A stretch of 64,000 nucleotides of DNA from Oreohelix idahoensis (GCA_024509875.1 JAMPIV010013740.1:149749-213748); one strand, 5' to 3'. Positions 46,570-57,599 are shown, counted from the stretch's first letter. Translations and numbers: made by a program. Notes: generated from the sequence alone by a model not told the origin.

Positions 46570-46870
46570 ATCACGTTTCATCATCATCATCAACATCATC
46601 ACCACCACCGCCAATTTCGTTTGCTCTCTTTCCGGAGCATGGAGCCACCCGTGTAGTTGGCCTCGTTGCGGGAAGCTTGCACCAAGGATTCACATGCTTC
46701 TGCAGAAGTAGTTTATGTGGCAATTTATGTCACATGATAAGAGTGCCAGCCCCATGTACAACCTCATATTAGTCGCATTGTACGACCAACATGAGGGGGC
46801 ATTAGTCGTATTGTTTCTTTGTATCTACAGAGACCCCCGGTAACTACACGGGGATAGTTTAACGTTTACA
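46570..46870 (+). repeat. R1 dispersed repeat, longest copy
   Basis: Starts with CAT/CAC repeats, then TTTCCGGAGCATGGAGCCAC, GATTCACATGCTTCTGCAGA, GTACAACCTCATATTAGTCG and GACCCCCGGTAACTACACGG. About 300 bp, no ORF. Confidence 0.7.
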
Positions 46871-47084
46871 TATGTTATACATAAAACATGTAATTAGTAA
46901 GTCTTACTACGCAGTCACAAGGAGTCTGTTTACTACAGCTGTGTTGCCATGCATGTTTTAAGGAGCTGGCGAAAGCGATCCCTAAAGTAGCACAGACGGA
47001 TACTCAGTCGCATAGGACTATACCCTTTAGGGCCCAGGTCTAATCTGGCTCTAAAAGCCGAGTATATTAGGTAGCTAACGTTGT

Positions 47085-47087
<3 letters not shown>

Positions 47088-47126
<39 letters not shown>

Positions 47127-47140
47127 TATATATATATATT

Positions 47141-47192
<52 letters not shown>
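47088..47192. repeat. (TA)n microsatellite, interrupted
   Basis: TA repeats with a few phase breaks, about 90 bp left of element E2. Confidence 0.9.
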
Positions 47193-47197
<5 letters not shown>

Positions 47198-47283
47198 TCC
47201 GGCCCCCTCGCCAGACAACATAAGAAACCAGTCAGTGATCGACCAGAGTAGGGCAGGCCTGCTGAAGCTGTAATTTTTCGTCA

Positions 47284-49852
47284 CGTAGCAAAGTTTGATT
47301 TTGCTGGGGAGGTTATGATGGTATCCTAAAAGAATGAAATCCGTGTCTAAATTAACCGTGTGAGGTCAAGCACATGTAGGGCCCTGACTCTATAAATGAT
47401 GATGATGAATTATGTGCAGGGAACCTAACGCTACCTCCCTAGATCTCACACGGTCACTATTTTGGCTCTAGTGTCTGGTGTATGATGTACCTAGTGTCTA
47501 GGGGAGAAATGAAATGATGGTACACAACACAAAAACACTTTAAGTTTCTATGAGGAAGTGAATAAAACCTGTGGTTAAGTTTTTCTTTAAATTTGATAAT
47601 TTTTTTTGTACAATTTATTTTGCCTGTCCAGTCATATCGTTTGGACAGGTCTTTGAAAATGAGGACAAGATAGTTTACATAAAAGATTAACTAAAATTGT
47701 GTGGACAATCTGCCCAAATAACTACAAAGTTAATATATGTCTTTCCTGTTGGAATGTTCACAGTTTACACTTTATTCTTCTAAGAGGGAGAGTCACTGTG
47801 TATGAGGGGCTGTATTATCATCATACCCCATCAACTTCCTGAGTATGATTTGAAATACCAAGGTTTATTTAAACCGAAACTGTCAGATATACCCAGGTCC
47901 TTAACATATCACCTGGGGTTTCTTGTTGAATGATAAGATAGTGTGTAGTTGCAGAAATATCGATATCACGTCACACGCCCAAGCTCCTGCTGTTATCTCT
48001 TGACAGCATACATGAAGTGTCGGAGACTTCTTGGCGTTATCGTCACTCCTCAGGTTTCCTGTCACCAGCTGGCAACAGGAAACAAAACCTCTGCAACAAA
48101 AGGACACCCTGGCCTTTTACATCTGATCACTTATTCTTTTATTTAATTTCATACGTGGGTATGGGGTCAGCCTCGCGTGCATTTCAGGTGCACTCACCCC
48201 TAATTTTTCATGACTCCCACCTTGCTGTGACCACCCCTCAGGTCCCTATGGCAGATACGCCACTGTACGTTTACATAGTTTTCCTCAATAATATAATGTG
48301 GGGTAACCACATTTCCTTTTATATATTTTTCTCATCTTTTTCTTTTTAAATATAAATGCTTCAGGCATGTTGAACAGTGTTCCTTGAACACGGAGGCTTA
48401 CTAATATACTCTAATACAATAATATTCAAACATAATCATGACAACATACATTAGTTAGATACATTTCAACGTGAGGACTCAACAATGTCTGCTCCCGGCA
48501 CGTCCTTCACTTTTTCCCAATAGCAGTATCTAACTTTGGTAATGGGATTAAACATATTAAATTCATAAAGCATTCTTACCACAAATCAAGAAATATAAAC
48601 AAATGACGCTGACTTTGCAAAGAAATGGCCTCAGTTTCTTCTGCTCCGTCCAGACTGTGAAATACTTATTTAGTTATTTAATTTACTTTTAAATTTTATC
48701 ACAGCTGTTCTCAGCGTATCTGAATAAAAAAATACTGTTCAACTGGCAATGAATAGTGAAAGCTTTTTGCTAATATTTAGTAGCACTGGCCAATCGAAAG
48801 CTTGCGACTACCAGAATTCAAATGCAGTTTTTTGAAAAACAAAAATAATTCCAAACATACTCTGCGTCTGGTAGTCGATTGGCCAGTCTGCTTTAGTTAT
48901 GCCAATACAAAACGATGTTAGTTTTTGGTAACAATTTTCCTACCGCTCCCCTCTCCTCCTATACTCTTGTTACCCAAGCGAATTTGAATTTACCTCAATG
49001 CCTCCCTTCTAAGCCGGTGTCTCCGCTAACGTTATAAAAAAAAACAAGCAGGAACAACAGTCTGTCTGGTCGTGCGTCCGTAGACATTTAGTATTTTCTC
49101 AATAACTTGGCTAATACTGGGACTATTATATTATTTAAAACACATTCTTGCTCAGTGGACTCTAAGCTATACTACCATACGGTTGGTATTTTCAGTTTGA
49201 TTATGGTTTTAGATTTTCAATTTTGTGACCGGTCATCGTCAAGTAAGTATTTTACACAAGACCGCCATCTCCCCTCTCCCTCTCGCTAGCATGTATTTTT
49301 CAAATAACTAACTTGTTTTTGTGACGTCAGAAACATTACCGCGAGGAGGCAATAAAATTGTCTGCGTGTTTTGCCTCTGTTGGCTTTGCTCCAGCGTGTA
49401 TATATGCATGGCGGACTGTCAAGCGAAGCGGGGTGTTGGCGTGGCGGGTTAAGAATTGGCGTTAATAATTTGTATTGTATCGTGTAACACTACCAAAAAA
49501 ATGTAAGGATTACTACTAAATTTTGCGTTAAAGTTGACAGAATACGTTAATTCAGATAGTTATTTTGCGGCACACTTCCGCAAAATCGTTAATTATAAGT
49601 CTTGGCTGCAGAATGTATGCAGCAGATCTGGCAAAATGTTAAATATTGGTAGTACGTTTTCGAAACCGAAACTAAAACGCGTGTTAGATTTTTACCGTGG
49701 GATCGTTCTATAGGCTTTAGCACTGCACAAAAGGCAGCGTTGCTGGCGTGTGAGAGCATCACCGTCAGACACAATAGGGCGGGTTTATTTATTATCATTT
49801 TATGACTAAAATCTTACTGAAATGAGCGATTATTCTCGCAGATTTTACTACA
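47284..49852 (-). repeat. E2 3' LTR
   Basis: 2569 bp. The plus strand starts CGTAGCAAAG (the 5' LTR has TGTAGCAAAG) and ends TTTTACTACA, giving a 5-bp TGTAG/CTACA terminal inverted repeat when the C is read as a mutated T. Contains an inverted repeat with CCAAT cores (48785-48815 and 48867-48887), a palindromic TGACGTCA (49322-49329), and a TATATATA motif near 49400. A 69-codon ORF (49589-49798) is kept in both LTRs, but so is everything else. Confidence 0.9.
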
Positions 49853-49865
49853 CACCTCCCATCCT
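49853..49865 (-). other. E2 polypurine tract
   Basis: The minus strand reads AGGATGGGAGGTG directly before the 3' LTR start TGTAGT; this is the expected plus-strand primer position. Confidence 0.75.
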
Positions 49866-49922
49866 AAAACATGCAATCATTAGCAGGTTATAATCTGCGA
49901 GATAACTTAGCTCCATGAAGTC

Positions 49923-52900
49923 TTACGCGTTTTTCTGATCTTCATCATAAGGATGTCTACTTAAAAAGTCTGCACCTACGTTCCGAGGGCCGGGAATATA
50001 TTCTATCAGAAATGAGTATGGCTGCAATAACAAGGACCATCTCAATAATCTGGAATTTTCATGCTTGGCCTGTGACAGGAATACGAGTGGTGAATGATCC
50101 GTTTGGACCACAAATGTCCTGCCATATAAATAAATCTGGAATTTTTTTATAGCCCATATCAAAGCTAGACATTCCTTTTCACTTGTTGAATAATTTTTTT
50201 CCGCCTTGTTCAACTTGCGGCTTGCATAAGCGACTGGGTTCAATTCCCCATCCTGTGAGGAGGACCTTTGCAACAATGTAGCGCCTAGGCCCACATTGCT
50301 TGCGTCACTTCTCACGATAAATTCTTGATTCAAGTCAGGCAATTGCAATACTGGCCTGCTTGTAAGTTTCTCTTTTAACTCCTGGTAAGCCAATTCACAC
50401 TGTGCTGACCAATTTATTGTATCAGGTTGACCTTTGCGAGTTAAATCCGTCAGAGGAGCACATATAGAGTTAAAATTTTTGATGTACTTTTGGTAGAAAC
50501 CACACAACGACACGAAAGATCGCACATCTTTCTTTGTTTGTGGTCTAGGTGCTCTTTTCAATTTTTCCAGATTCTTGGGATCAGGGGTCATGCTACCCTG
50601 ATGTACAGTATGTCCCAAGAATTCCAACTCTTTACAACCAATACAACATTTTGTTGGCCTAGCGGTTAAGTTAGCCTCTCTGAGTCTATCAAACAGCATA
50701 TTCAAAGAGGTAACGTGTTCCTCAAATGTTTCCGTAGCAATGAGGATATCGTCCATAAAATTCGAAATACATGGATTTTTCAGGGGATCCAATAATTTTC
50801 GCATCATCCTTGAAAACACACTCGGGGCATTTTTCAACCCAAACGGTAACATGTTGAACTCATAATGACCTTCCGAGGTGCTAAAGGCTAAATAAGGTCG
50901 AACCTCAGGCTTTACTGGAATTTGGTAATAGCCTTTGCTAAGATCCACCTTAGAAAAATATTTTGCCTTGTTCAGCCTGGAAAATAGTTGAGTAGTATCA
51001 GGTAATGGATCCACCTGACCTTCTGTGACAGCATTCAGTTTCCTGTAATCTATGCACAGTCTATGTTCTCCCGATGGTTTCCGCAACAAAACCACACAGG
51101 AACTATAAGGAGACTCACTGTGAGAAATAATCCCTTTTTGTAACAAATAATCAATCTCCTCTTTCAAAGCTTTTTCCTTAGCGAAAGGAATAGAATAGGG
51201 CCTCATACAGATAGGTGCTGGGTCTAGTAGTTTCATATCATATTCCAACAAATTTGTGTGCCCCGGTTTATCCGTTAACACATCTGTATGTTTCTCAAGG
51301 ACCTGTTGAACCTTCTCCCTCTGTCCTTTTGTCAGGTGATTACTGATCTTCACCTGTGCAAACGTTTCACTGGGTTTCAGTGGATATTCGAATGAGGAGA
51401 GAGGGTCATTTTTCATTTCGGTTGCAATAGACAAGGCCAATAGGTGTGTTCCTTCCTGGATTTGTCTGTCCAGATATTTCTTCAAAAGGTTCACATGATA
51501 GACTTTTTCCTTTCCCTTTTTGTCTATCTTATAATTTGTTCTGGATACCTTTTCCAAAACTGTGTATGGCCCTTGCCATCCGATCTGAAGTTTATTGTTG
51601 CTGCCTGGCAATAGAAGAAGCACCTTCTCCCCTACAGCAAGTTCCCTATCCTTAGCTTTTTTATTATAATAAGCAGCATGCTTTTTCCTGGCTTGTCTCA
51701 AATTATCATTTGCCAGTTTCCAACTAGTTTTTAAACGAGTGGTCAGTTCGTTCACATATTGATAAGATGAGGTAACAGTCTCCTCTGCCTTCTCATCTGT
51801 CCAGGTCCTTAACAAAGCTTCTAAAGGACATTTTATTGGCCTCCCAAATAACAGTGTTGCGGGTGCCATTCCGGTTGAATTATGTGGTACTTCCCGGTAC
51901 GCAAACAATGCGGCGGGCAAGTAGTGGTCCCACGTATCAGGTTTCTCATGTGCCAGCTTTCTCAGGATAGAAATGAGAGTCCCATTGAACCTCTCTACCT
52001 GGCCGTTCCCTTGGGGGTGATACGGACTACAATGAAAGTGCTTGGCTTGGAACAACCTGAAAACCTCTTCTGTTAGTTTCCCCTTGAACTGAGAGCCATT
52101 ATCAGTCAAGATTTGATGCGGGAATCCTAACCTTGTGAATATCGTAAGTAATGCCTCTGCCACATGTTTCGAATCGATTGATGACAGGGCTACCGCCTCT
52201 CCCCACATAGAACAAGTGTCTACCAGAGTAAGGATGTAACTGTTCCTCCTCTTGGTCCGAGTGAGAGGTCCCACGATATCCACTGCAACTCTCTCAAAAG
52301 GGGTTCCCACAATGGGCATTTCCCCAAGAGTTGCTGGAGCAGTCCAATGCTTTGGAGCTACTCTCTGGCATTCGGGACAGGATTTTACATATCTCTTTAT
52401 GTCTTCCGTTATCCCTGGCCAGAAATAATGACAAGCTATACGCTGTCCTGTTGCGCTAATCCCCATGTGACCACTGAAGGGGATAGCATGACCTAACTCC
52501 ATTACCTTTTCCCTATATGAACTGGGAAGGACCAGCTGCCCGTGACCAGCTGAACCAGTGCCGGCCTTCCTATATAACAATTTATTCTTCATATAGAATT
52601 CTCCTTTATTAGGAGTATGGCTCTTTGGGAGTTTCTTATAGCACGGCTTCAGTGACCTATCTTCAGCCTGTGCCTTTCTCATCTCCTCTGGATGAGTATT
52701 TATAGGTTCATCTTCTTCCTTTCTGGATTGTGATCGGGTCTGGACTGCTGCCAAGACCACAGGTCTCTTGGGATTTCCCAAGTAGACATAACGACACCCC
52801 AATATCAGAGGGTAGATGGGTGCGTCTATCACTGCTGCTCTGATTATCCCTTCCACATAGCGAGTTTTTACTGTTATCCTTGCAATGGGAAGTTTCATGA

Positions 52901-53861
52901 GTGGTAGGTCCTTGGTCGCCCCTTGTATCTCCACTGTTTCTGTGGTATACTGATCTGGGTTCACCAAGTGCGCGCTCACGACAGCATCAAAATCTAGACC
53001 TGTATCATAGAGACACCTTATGGTGACCTCATTGCATACAACATCCTCACAAACTGGGGGGTGATAAGGTTCCTGCTGTCCAGCAGGTTTGTCCTTTACT
53101 TCCTGGTTCCCCCTTCTCATAGCAGCACATCCAGAAGGTTTACTTTTACAGAATTCGGTGTTATGGTTGTCCTTCCTACAATGTTTACACCACCTCTTTC
53201 CTTGGTTAAAATGCTTTCTTTCATCATTCTTTCTGTCATTGAAATGTGAGGTTTTATTTTTAAAATCATTCCGAGGCCTATCAAAGTTCTGCTTTTTTCT
53301 GTTATCAAATTTATTATGGTTTTGAGGAGCCTTATACTGATCTACTGGTTTTTTCTTGATACCAGCTACCTCTGCCTGGGCTGCCTGATACCTCTCAGCG
53401 ACATTTATGATCTCACCCAGCCTCTCCGCGCCCTGTTCCATGAGAAATTTTCTCATGTCTGGAGCCATGGACTCTCTCATCTGTTCAATGAGTATCATCT
53501 CTTTGAGATCTTGGGTTTTCCCCAAAGAAGCCCATTTTTCCATATACGTCTCCAACCGGGCGGAGAACTGGTGATAGGTCTCACCCGACAGTAGCCTGGC
53601 ATTCCTAAATTTCTTTCTATAAAACTCTCCGTTCTTTTCGTATCTTAACAGAAGAGCCTGCTTCAACATGTCATAGTTGTCTTGGTCATCCCTGCTCATT
53701 TTGGAAAACACTTCATAAGCTGTTCCCCGAAGACCCTGAGACAACTTTACACCCCATTTTTCTCTTTCTAACCCATAAGTAGTGGCTAATATTTCGTATC
53801 TGCTTAAATACGACTCAATGTCATCATCCTTTTCCACAAAGTAATCTAAATGGAACCCCAT
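49923..53861 (-). CDS. E2 ORF2: Gag-Pro-Int-RT-RNase H polyprotein (1312 aa)
   Basis: The ATG lies in a strong Kozak-like GCCATGG. Capsid-like Gag spans ~1-170, the zinc knuckle is C225-C228-H233-C238, and protease has D286-T-G with ILG at 353-355. The H2C2 finger is H458/H465/C495/C498. Integrase has D528, D587 and E623 with exactly 35 residues between the last two, then GWQGPY at 761-766. RT includes the KVDLSKGYYQI block (D973) and FMDD at 1035-1038 in place of the usual YxDD. RNase H has D1186, E1228, D1255 and D1298. The protein provides particle assembly, processing, reverse transcription and integration. No stop or frameshift is seen. Gag and Pol sharing one frame implies cleavage rather than frameshifting sets their ratio. 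The order INT-RT-RH is the main oddity. Confidence 0.95.
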   Translation of the reverse strand: MGFHLDYFVEKDDDIESYLSRYEILATTYGLEREKWGVKLSQGLRGTAYEVFSKMSRDDQDNYDMLKQALLLRYEKNGEFYRKKFRNARLLSGETYHQFSARLETYMEKWASLGKTQDLKEMILIEQMRESMAPDMRKFLMEQGAERLGEIINVAERYQAAQAEVAGIKKKPVDQYKAPQNHNKFDNRKKQNFDRPRNDFKNKTSHFNDRKNDERKHFNQGKRWCKHCRKDNHNTEFCKSKPSGCAAMRRGNQEVKDKPAGQQEPYHPPVCEDVVCNEVTIRCLYDTGLDFDAVVSAHLVNPDQYTTETVEIQGATKDLPLMKLPIARITVKTRYVEGIIRAAVIDAPIYPLILGCRYVYLGNPKRPVVLAAVQTRSQSRKEEDEPINTHPEEMRKAQAEDRSLKPCYKKLPKSHTPNKGEFYMKNKLLYRKAGTGSAGHGQLVLPSSYREKVMELGHAIPFSGHMGISATGQRIACHYFWPGITEDIKRYVKSCPECQRVAPKHWTAPATLGEMPIVGTPFERVAVDIVGPLTRTKRRNSYILTLVDTCSMWGEAVALSSIDSKHVAEALLTIFTRLGFPHQILTDNGSQFKGKLTEEVFRLFQAKHFHCSPYHPQGNGQVERFNGTLISILRKLAHEKPDTWDHYLPAALFAYREVPHNSTGMAPATLLFGRPIKCPLEALLRTWTDEKAEETVTSSYQYVNELTTRLKTSWKLANDNLRQARKKHAAYYNKKAKDRELAVGEKVLLLLPGSNNKLQIGWQGPYTVLEKVSRTNYKIDKKGKEKVYHVNLLKKYLDRQIQEGTHLLALSIATEMKNDPLSSFEYPLKPSETFAQVKISNHLTKGQREKVQQVLEKHTDVLTDKPGHTNLLEYDMKLLDPAPICMRPYSIPFAKEKALKEEIDYLLQKGIISHSESPYSSCVVLLRKPSGEHRLCIDYRKLNAVTEGQVDPLPDTTQLFSRLNKAKYFSKVDLSKGYYQIPVKPEVRPYLAFSTSEGHYEFNMLPFGLKNAPSVFSRMMRKLLDPLKNPCISNFMDDILIATETFEEHVTSLNMLFDRLREANLTARPTKCCIGCKELEFLGHTVHQGSMTPDPKNLEKLKRAPRPQTKKDVRSFVSLCGFYQKYIKNFNSICAPLTDLTRKGQPDTINWSAQCELAYQELKEKLTSRPVLQLPDLNQEFIVRSDASNVGLGATLLQRSSSQDGELNPVAYASRKLNKAEKNYSTSEKECLALIWAIKKFQIYLYGRTFVVQTDHSPLVFLSQAKHENSRLLRWSLLLQPYSFLIEYIPGPRNVGADFLSRHPYDEDQKNA

Positions 53862-54481
53862 GGCTGATGAGGAGCCCCCTGGCTTGCAGCTGAGTCGGAA
53901 GTGGATGGGCTAGTTCCATTTTCAGGAGCATGGCCTTGCAGCTCTAACTCCCTTAGTCGTATCTCATGTTCTCTTTGTAATCTTTTATCTTCCCTTTCCG
54001 CCTCCAATCTCCTTTCTTCTTTCTCTCGTTCCGCCTCCAATCTCCTTTCTTCTTTCTCTCGTTCCGCCTCCAATCTCCTTTCTTCTTTCTCTCGTTCGGC
54101 CTCCAATCTCCTTTCTTCTTTCTCTCGTTCCGCCTCCCTCTGTAGACGTTTTTCCTCCTTCTCAGTCTCAAGTTTCTTTGCCTCAGCCTCAAGTTTCTTT
54201 GCCTCCCTATCAGCCTCAAGCTTCTTTGCCTCCCTATCAGCCTCAAGTTTCTTTTCCTCCAACTGCAGCCTCTTAATCTCAGCCTCCCTATCAGCCTCTA
54301 ATTTCTTAGTCTCCCTAGCATCTTCTAATTGCATTTTCCTTTCCTCAGCTAACCTATGTTCTTCCCTAGTAATAAATTTATCACATTCTGAGGTGACATA
54401 GTCAATTAAGATTTGACCCTCCATATTCATTTCTTTTGCAGTCTGAACAGCCGCAGATCGAAACTTGGCCAGATCTGCCAT
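53846..54481 (-). CDS. E2 ORF1: charged coiled-coil protein overlapping gag start
   Basis: A 211-residue protein. The N-terminus MADLAKFRSAAVQTAKEMN and residues to ~55 look helical. Residues ~55-185 are almost pure Glu/Lys/Arg/Leu/Ala, with DREAKKLEA repeats and four EREKEERRLEA repeats, a strong predicted coiled coil. The tail is Ser/Pro-rich. Its stop lies 16 bases into ORF2, which is in another frame, so the ORF2 ATG is read by overlap, suggesting termination-reinitiation or leaky scanning. E1 keeps an equivalent ORF 18 bp before gag, showing conservation. The function is unknown; a structural partner of Gag is a guess. The repeats make copy-number variation likely. Confidence 0.85.
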   Translation of the reverse strand: MADLAKFRSAAVQTAKEMNMEGQILIDYVTSECDKFITREEHRLAEERKMQLEDARETKKLEADREAEIKRLQLEEKKLEADREAKKLEADREAKKLEAEAKKLETEKEEKRLQREAEREKEERRLEAEREKEERRLEAEREKEERRLEAEREKEERRLEAEREDKRLQREHEIRLRELELQGHAPENGTSPSTSDSAASQGAPHQPWGSI

Positions 54482-54693
54482 TCTGATAAATGCAAAATGT
54501 TCTAACTTTCTAAATAAGTATAAATTTATCTAATTAATTCTGGGTTCTGACAGTTTCTTGACTTCTCAAATCTTTGGCAATAATGATTATTGGGATTCCC
54601 TGGGACAATAGAATGTTGTTTATGCTAAGACCCAGACCCCAATGTATGTAGTACGAGGAGAAATTCAAATGCCCGGACAAGCCTACCAATTTA
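54482..54693 (-). other. E2 leader with primer-binding-site candidate
   Basis: On the minus strand five bases after the 5' LTR comes TGGTAGGCTTGTCCGGGC (54688 downward), starting with the TGG expected to pair with a tRNA CCA end. The tRNA is not identified. Confidence 0.5.
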
Positions 54694-57251
54694 TGTAGCA
54701 AAGTTAGATTTTGCTGGGGAGGTTATGATGGTATCCTAAAAAGAATGAAATCCGTGTATGTATTAACCGTGTGAGGTCAAGCACATGTAGGCCCCTGACT
54801 CTATAAATGATGATGATGAATTATGTGCAGGGAACCTAACGCTACCTCCCTAGATCTCACACGGTCACTATTTTGGCTCTAGTGTCTGGTGTATGATGTA
54901 CCTAGTGTCTAGGGGAGAAATGAAATGATGGTACACAACACAAAAACTCTTTAAGTTTCTATGAGGAAGTGAATAAAACCTGTTGTTAAGTTTTTCTTTA
55001 AATTTGATAATTTTTTGTACAATTTATTTTGCCTGTCCAGTCATATCGTTTGGACAGGTCTTTAAAAATGAGGACAAGATAGTTTACATAAAAGATTAAC
55101 TAAAATTGTGTGGACAATCTGCCCAAATAACTACAAAGTTAATATATGTCTTTCCTGTTGGAATGTTCACAGTTTACACTTTATTCTTCTAAGAAGGAGA
55201 GTCACTGTGTATGAGGGGCTGTATTATCATCATACCCCATCAACTTCCTGAGTATGATTTGAAATACCAAGGTTTATTTAAACCGAAACTGTCAGATATA
55301 CCCAGGTCCTTAACATATCACCTGGGGTTTCTTGTTGAATGATAAGATAGTGTGTAGTTGCAGAAATATCGATATCACGTCACACGCCCAAGCTCCTGCT
55401 GTTATCTCTTGACAGCATACATGAAGTGTCGGAGACTTCTTGGCGTTATCGTCACTCCTCAGGTTTCCTGTCACCAGCTGGCAACAGGAAACAAAACCTC
55501 TGCAACAAAAGGACACCCTGGCCTTTTACATCTGATCACTTATTCTTTTATTTAATTTCATACGTGGGTATGGGGTCAGCCTCGCGTGCATTTCAGGTGC
55601 ACTCACCCCTAATTTTTCATGACTCCCACCTTGCTGTGACCACCCCTCAGGTCCCTATGGCAGATACGCCACTGTACGTTTACATAGTTTTCCTCAATAA
55701 TATAATGTGGGGTAACCACATTTCCTTTTATATATTTTTCTCATCTTGTTCTTTTTAAATATAAATGCTTCAGGCATGTTGAACAGTGTTCCTTGAACAC
55801 GGAGGCTTACTAATATACTCTAATACAATAATATTCAAACATAATCATGACAACATACATTAGTTAGATACATTTCAACGTGAGGACTCAACAATGTCTG
55901 CTCCCGGCACGTCCTTCACTTTTTCCCAATAGCAGTATCTAACTTTGGTAATGGGATTAAACATATTAAATTCATAAAGCATTCTTACCACAAATCAAGA
56001 AATATAAACAAATGACGCTGACTTTGCAAAGAAATGGCCTCAGTTTCTTCTGCTCCGTCCAGACTGTGAAATACTTATTTAGTTATTTAATTTACTTTTA
56101 AATTTATCACAGCTGTTCTCAGCGTATCTGAATAAAAAATACTGTTCAACTGGCAATGAATAGTGAAAGCTTTTTGCTAATATTTAGTAGCACTGGCCAA
56201 TCGAAAGCTTGCGACTACCAGAATTCAAATGCAGTTTTTGAAAAACAAAAATAATTCCAAACATACTCTGCGTCTGGTAGTCGATTGGCCAGTCTGCTTT
56301 AGTTATGCCAATACAAAACGACGTTAGTTTTTGGTAACAATTTTCCTATCGCTCCCCTCTCCTCCTATATTCTTGTTACCCAAGCGAATTTGAATTTACC
56401 TCAATGCCTCCCTTCTAAGCCGGTGTCTCCGCTAACGTTATGAAAAAAACAAGCAGGAACAACAGTCTGTCTGGTCGTGCGTCCGTAGACATTTAGTATT
56501 TTCTCAATAACTTGGCTAATACTGGGACTATTATATTATTTAAAACACATTCTTGCTCAGTGGACTCTAAGCTATACTACCATATGATTTTTATGTTCAG
56601 TTTCATTATGGTTTTAGATTTTCAATTTTGTCACCGGTCATCGTCAAATAAATATTTTACACAAGACCGCCATCTTCCCCTCTCGCTAGCATGTATTTTT
56701 CAAATAACTAACTTGTTTTTGTGACGTCAGAAACATTACCGCGAGGAGGCAATAAAATTGTCTGCGTGTTTTGCCTCTGTTGGCTTTGCTCCAGCGTATA
56801 TATATGCATGGCGGACTGTCAAGCGAGGCGGGGTGTTGGCGTGGCGGGTTAAGAATTGGCGTTAATAATTTGTATTGTATCGTGTAACACTACCAAAAAA
56901 TGTAAGGATTACTACTAAATTTTACATTAAAGTTGACAGAATACGTTAATTCAGATAGTTATTTTGCGGCACACTTCCGCAAAATCGTTAATTATAAGTC
57001 TTGGCTGCAGAATGTATGCAGCAGATCTGGCAAAATGTTAAATATTGGTAGTACGTTTTCGAAACCGAAACTAAAACGCGTGTTAGATTTTTACCGTGGG
57101 ATCGTTCTATAGGCTTTAGCACTGCACAAAAGGCAGCGTTGCTGGCGTGTGAGAGCATCACCGTCAGATACAATAGGGCGGGTTTATTTATTATCATTTT
57201 ATGACTAAAATCTTACTGAAATGAGCGATTATTCTCGCAGATTTTACTACA
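54694..57251 (-). repeat. E2 5' LTR
   Basis: 2558 bp. The plus strand starts TGTAGCAAAG and ends TTTTACTACA. Carries the same inverted repeat (56192-56222 with 56273-56293), TGACGTCA (56722-56729), and TATATATA at 56797-56804, which may be the promoter of the element. The extra length over ordinary Gypsy LTRs (a few hundred bp) is striking. Confidence 0.9.
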
Positions 57252-57348
57252 ATGATGACGAGGTTAGCAGATTTATAAGCCAAAGCTTTACCTTCTGTAA
57301 GAGAATACCTATTTAGCGCTCTATAAATATGAGTGAGCGTCCAATTGA

Positions 57349-57595
57349 CAGAGTGGTTAGAACACTGTTCTCTCGCTGCAAAGGTTCTCGGTTTGAAACA
57401 CAGTTGCCTCACGCTTCAGTCTATCCAGCTGTAAATTAGTACATGACTCTACTCGTGAGGTAGTGAAGGAAAAGGTAGCGAGGAAGGGAACTGGTTATCC
57501 CACTCACGACGTTGGATATAGGATTGTAAAGGCGCTAACACTTCACCCACTTACCATAGTATCTGCTATTTGACTACTGTTACACCATTTAGAAG
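57349..57595 (+). repeat. SINE-C copy 2
   Basis: The head CAGAGTGGTTAGAACACTG and CTCGGTTTGAAACACAG is tRNA-like; CCAGCTGTAAATTAGTACAT and GGCGCTAACACTTCACCC match 35651-35895. Confidence 0.65.
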
Positions 57596-57599
57596 AACA

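Larger units (their letters stand above)
47284..57251 (-). mobile_element. E2: near-intact Gmr1-like Ty3/Gypsy-type LTR retrotransposon (INT before RT)
   Basis: ~9.97 kb on the minus strand. 5' LTR 54694-57251, PBS-like region, coiled-coil ORF1, then a single 1312-codon ORF with Gag, zinc knuckle, protease, integrase, GPY module, RT and RNase H, then a polypurine tract and 3' LTR 47284-49852. Integrase precedes RT, the reverse of normal Ty3/Gypsy order; this arrangement is known from the Gmr1 group. Both ORFs are open and every catalytic motif I checked is present. The LTRs are about 98% alike by eye, so insertion is fairly recent. Flanks (CGTCA left, ATGAT right) do not match, so no TSD is visible. 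It lies antisense in the GPCR TM6-TM7 intron. Confidence 0.92.

Noticed and set aside
49589..49798. 69-codon ORF conserved in both E2 LTRs
   Set aside because: The whole LTR is ~98% identical between copies, so shared ORFs are no evidence of selection; no domain recognised.
47270..57265. Inverted flank match TCGTCA / TGACGA around E2
   Set aside because: LTR elements make direct, not inverted, target duplications; a six-base match is likely chance.
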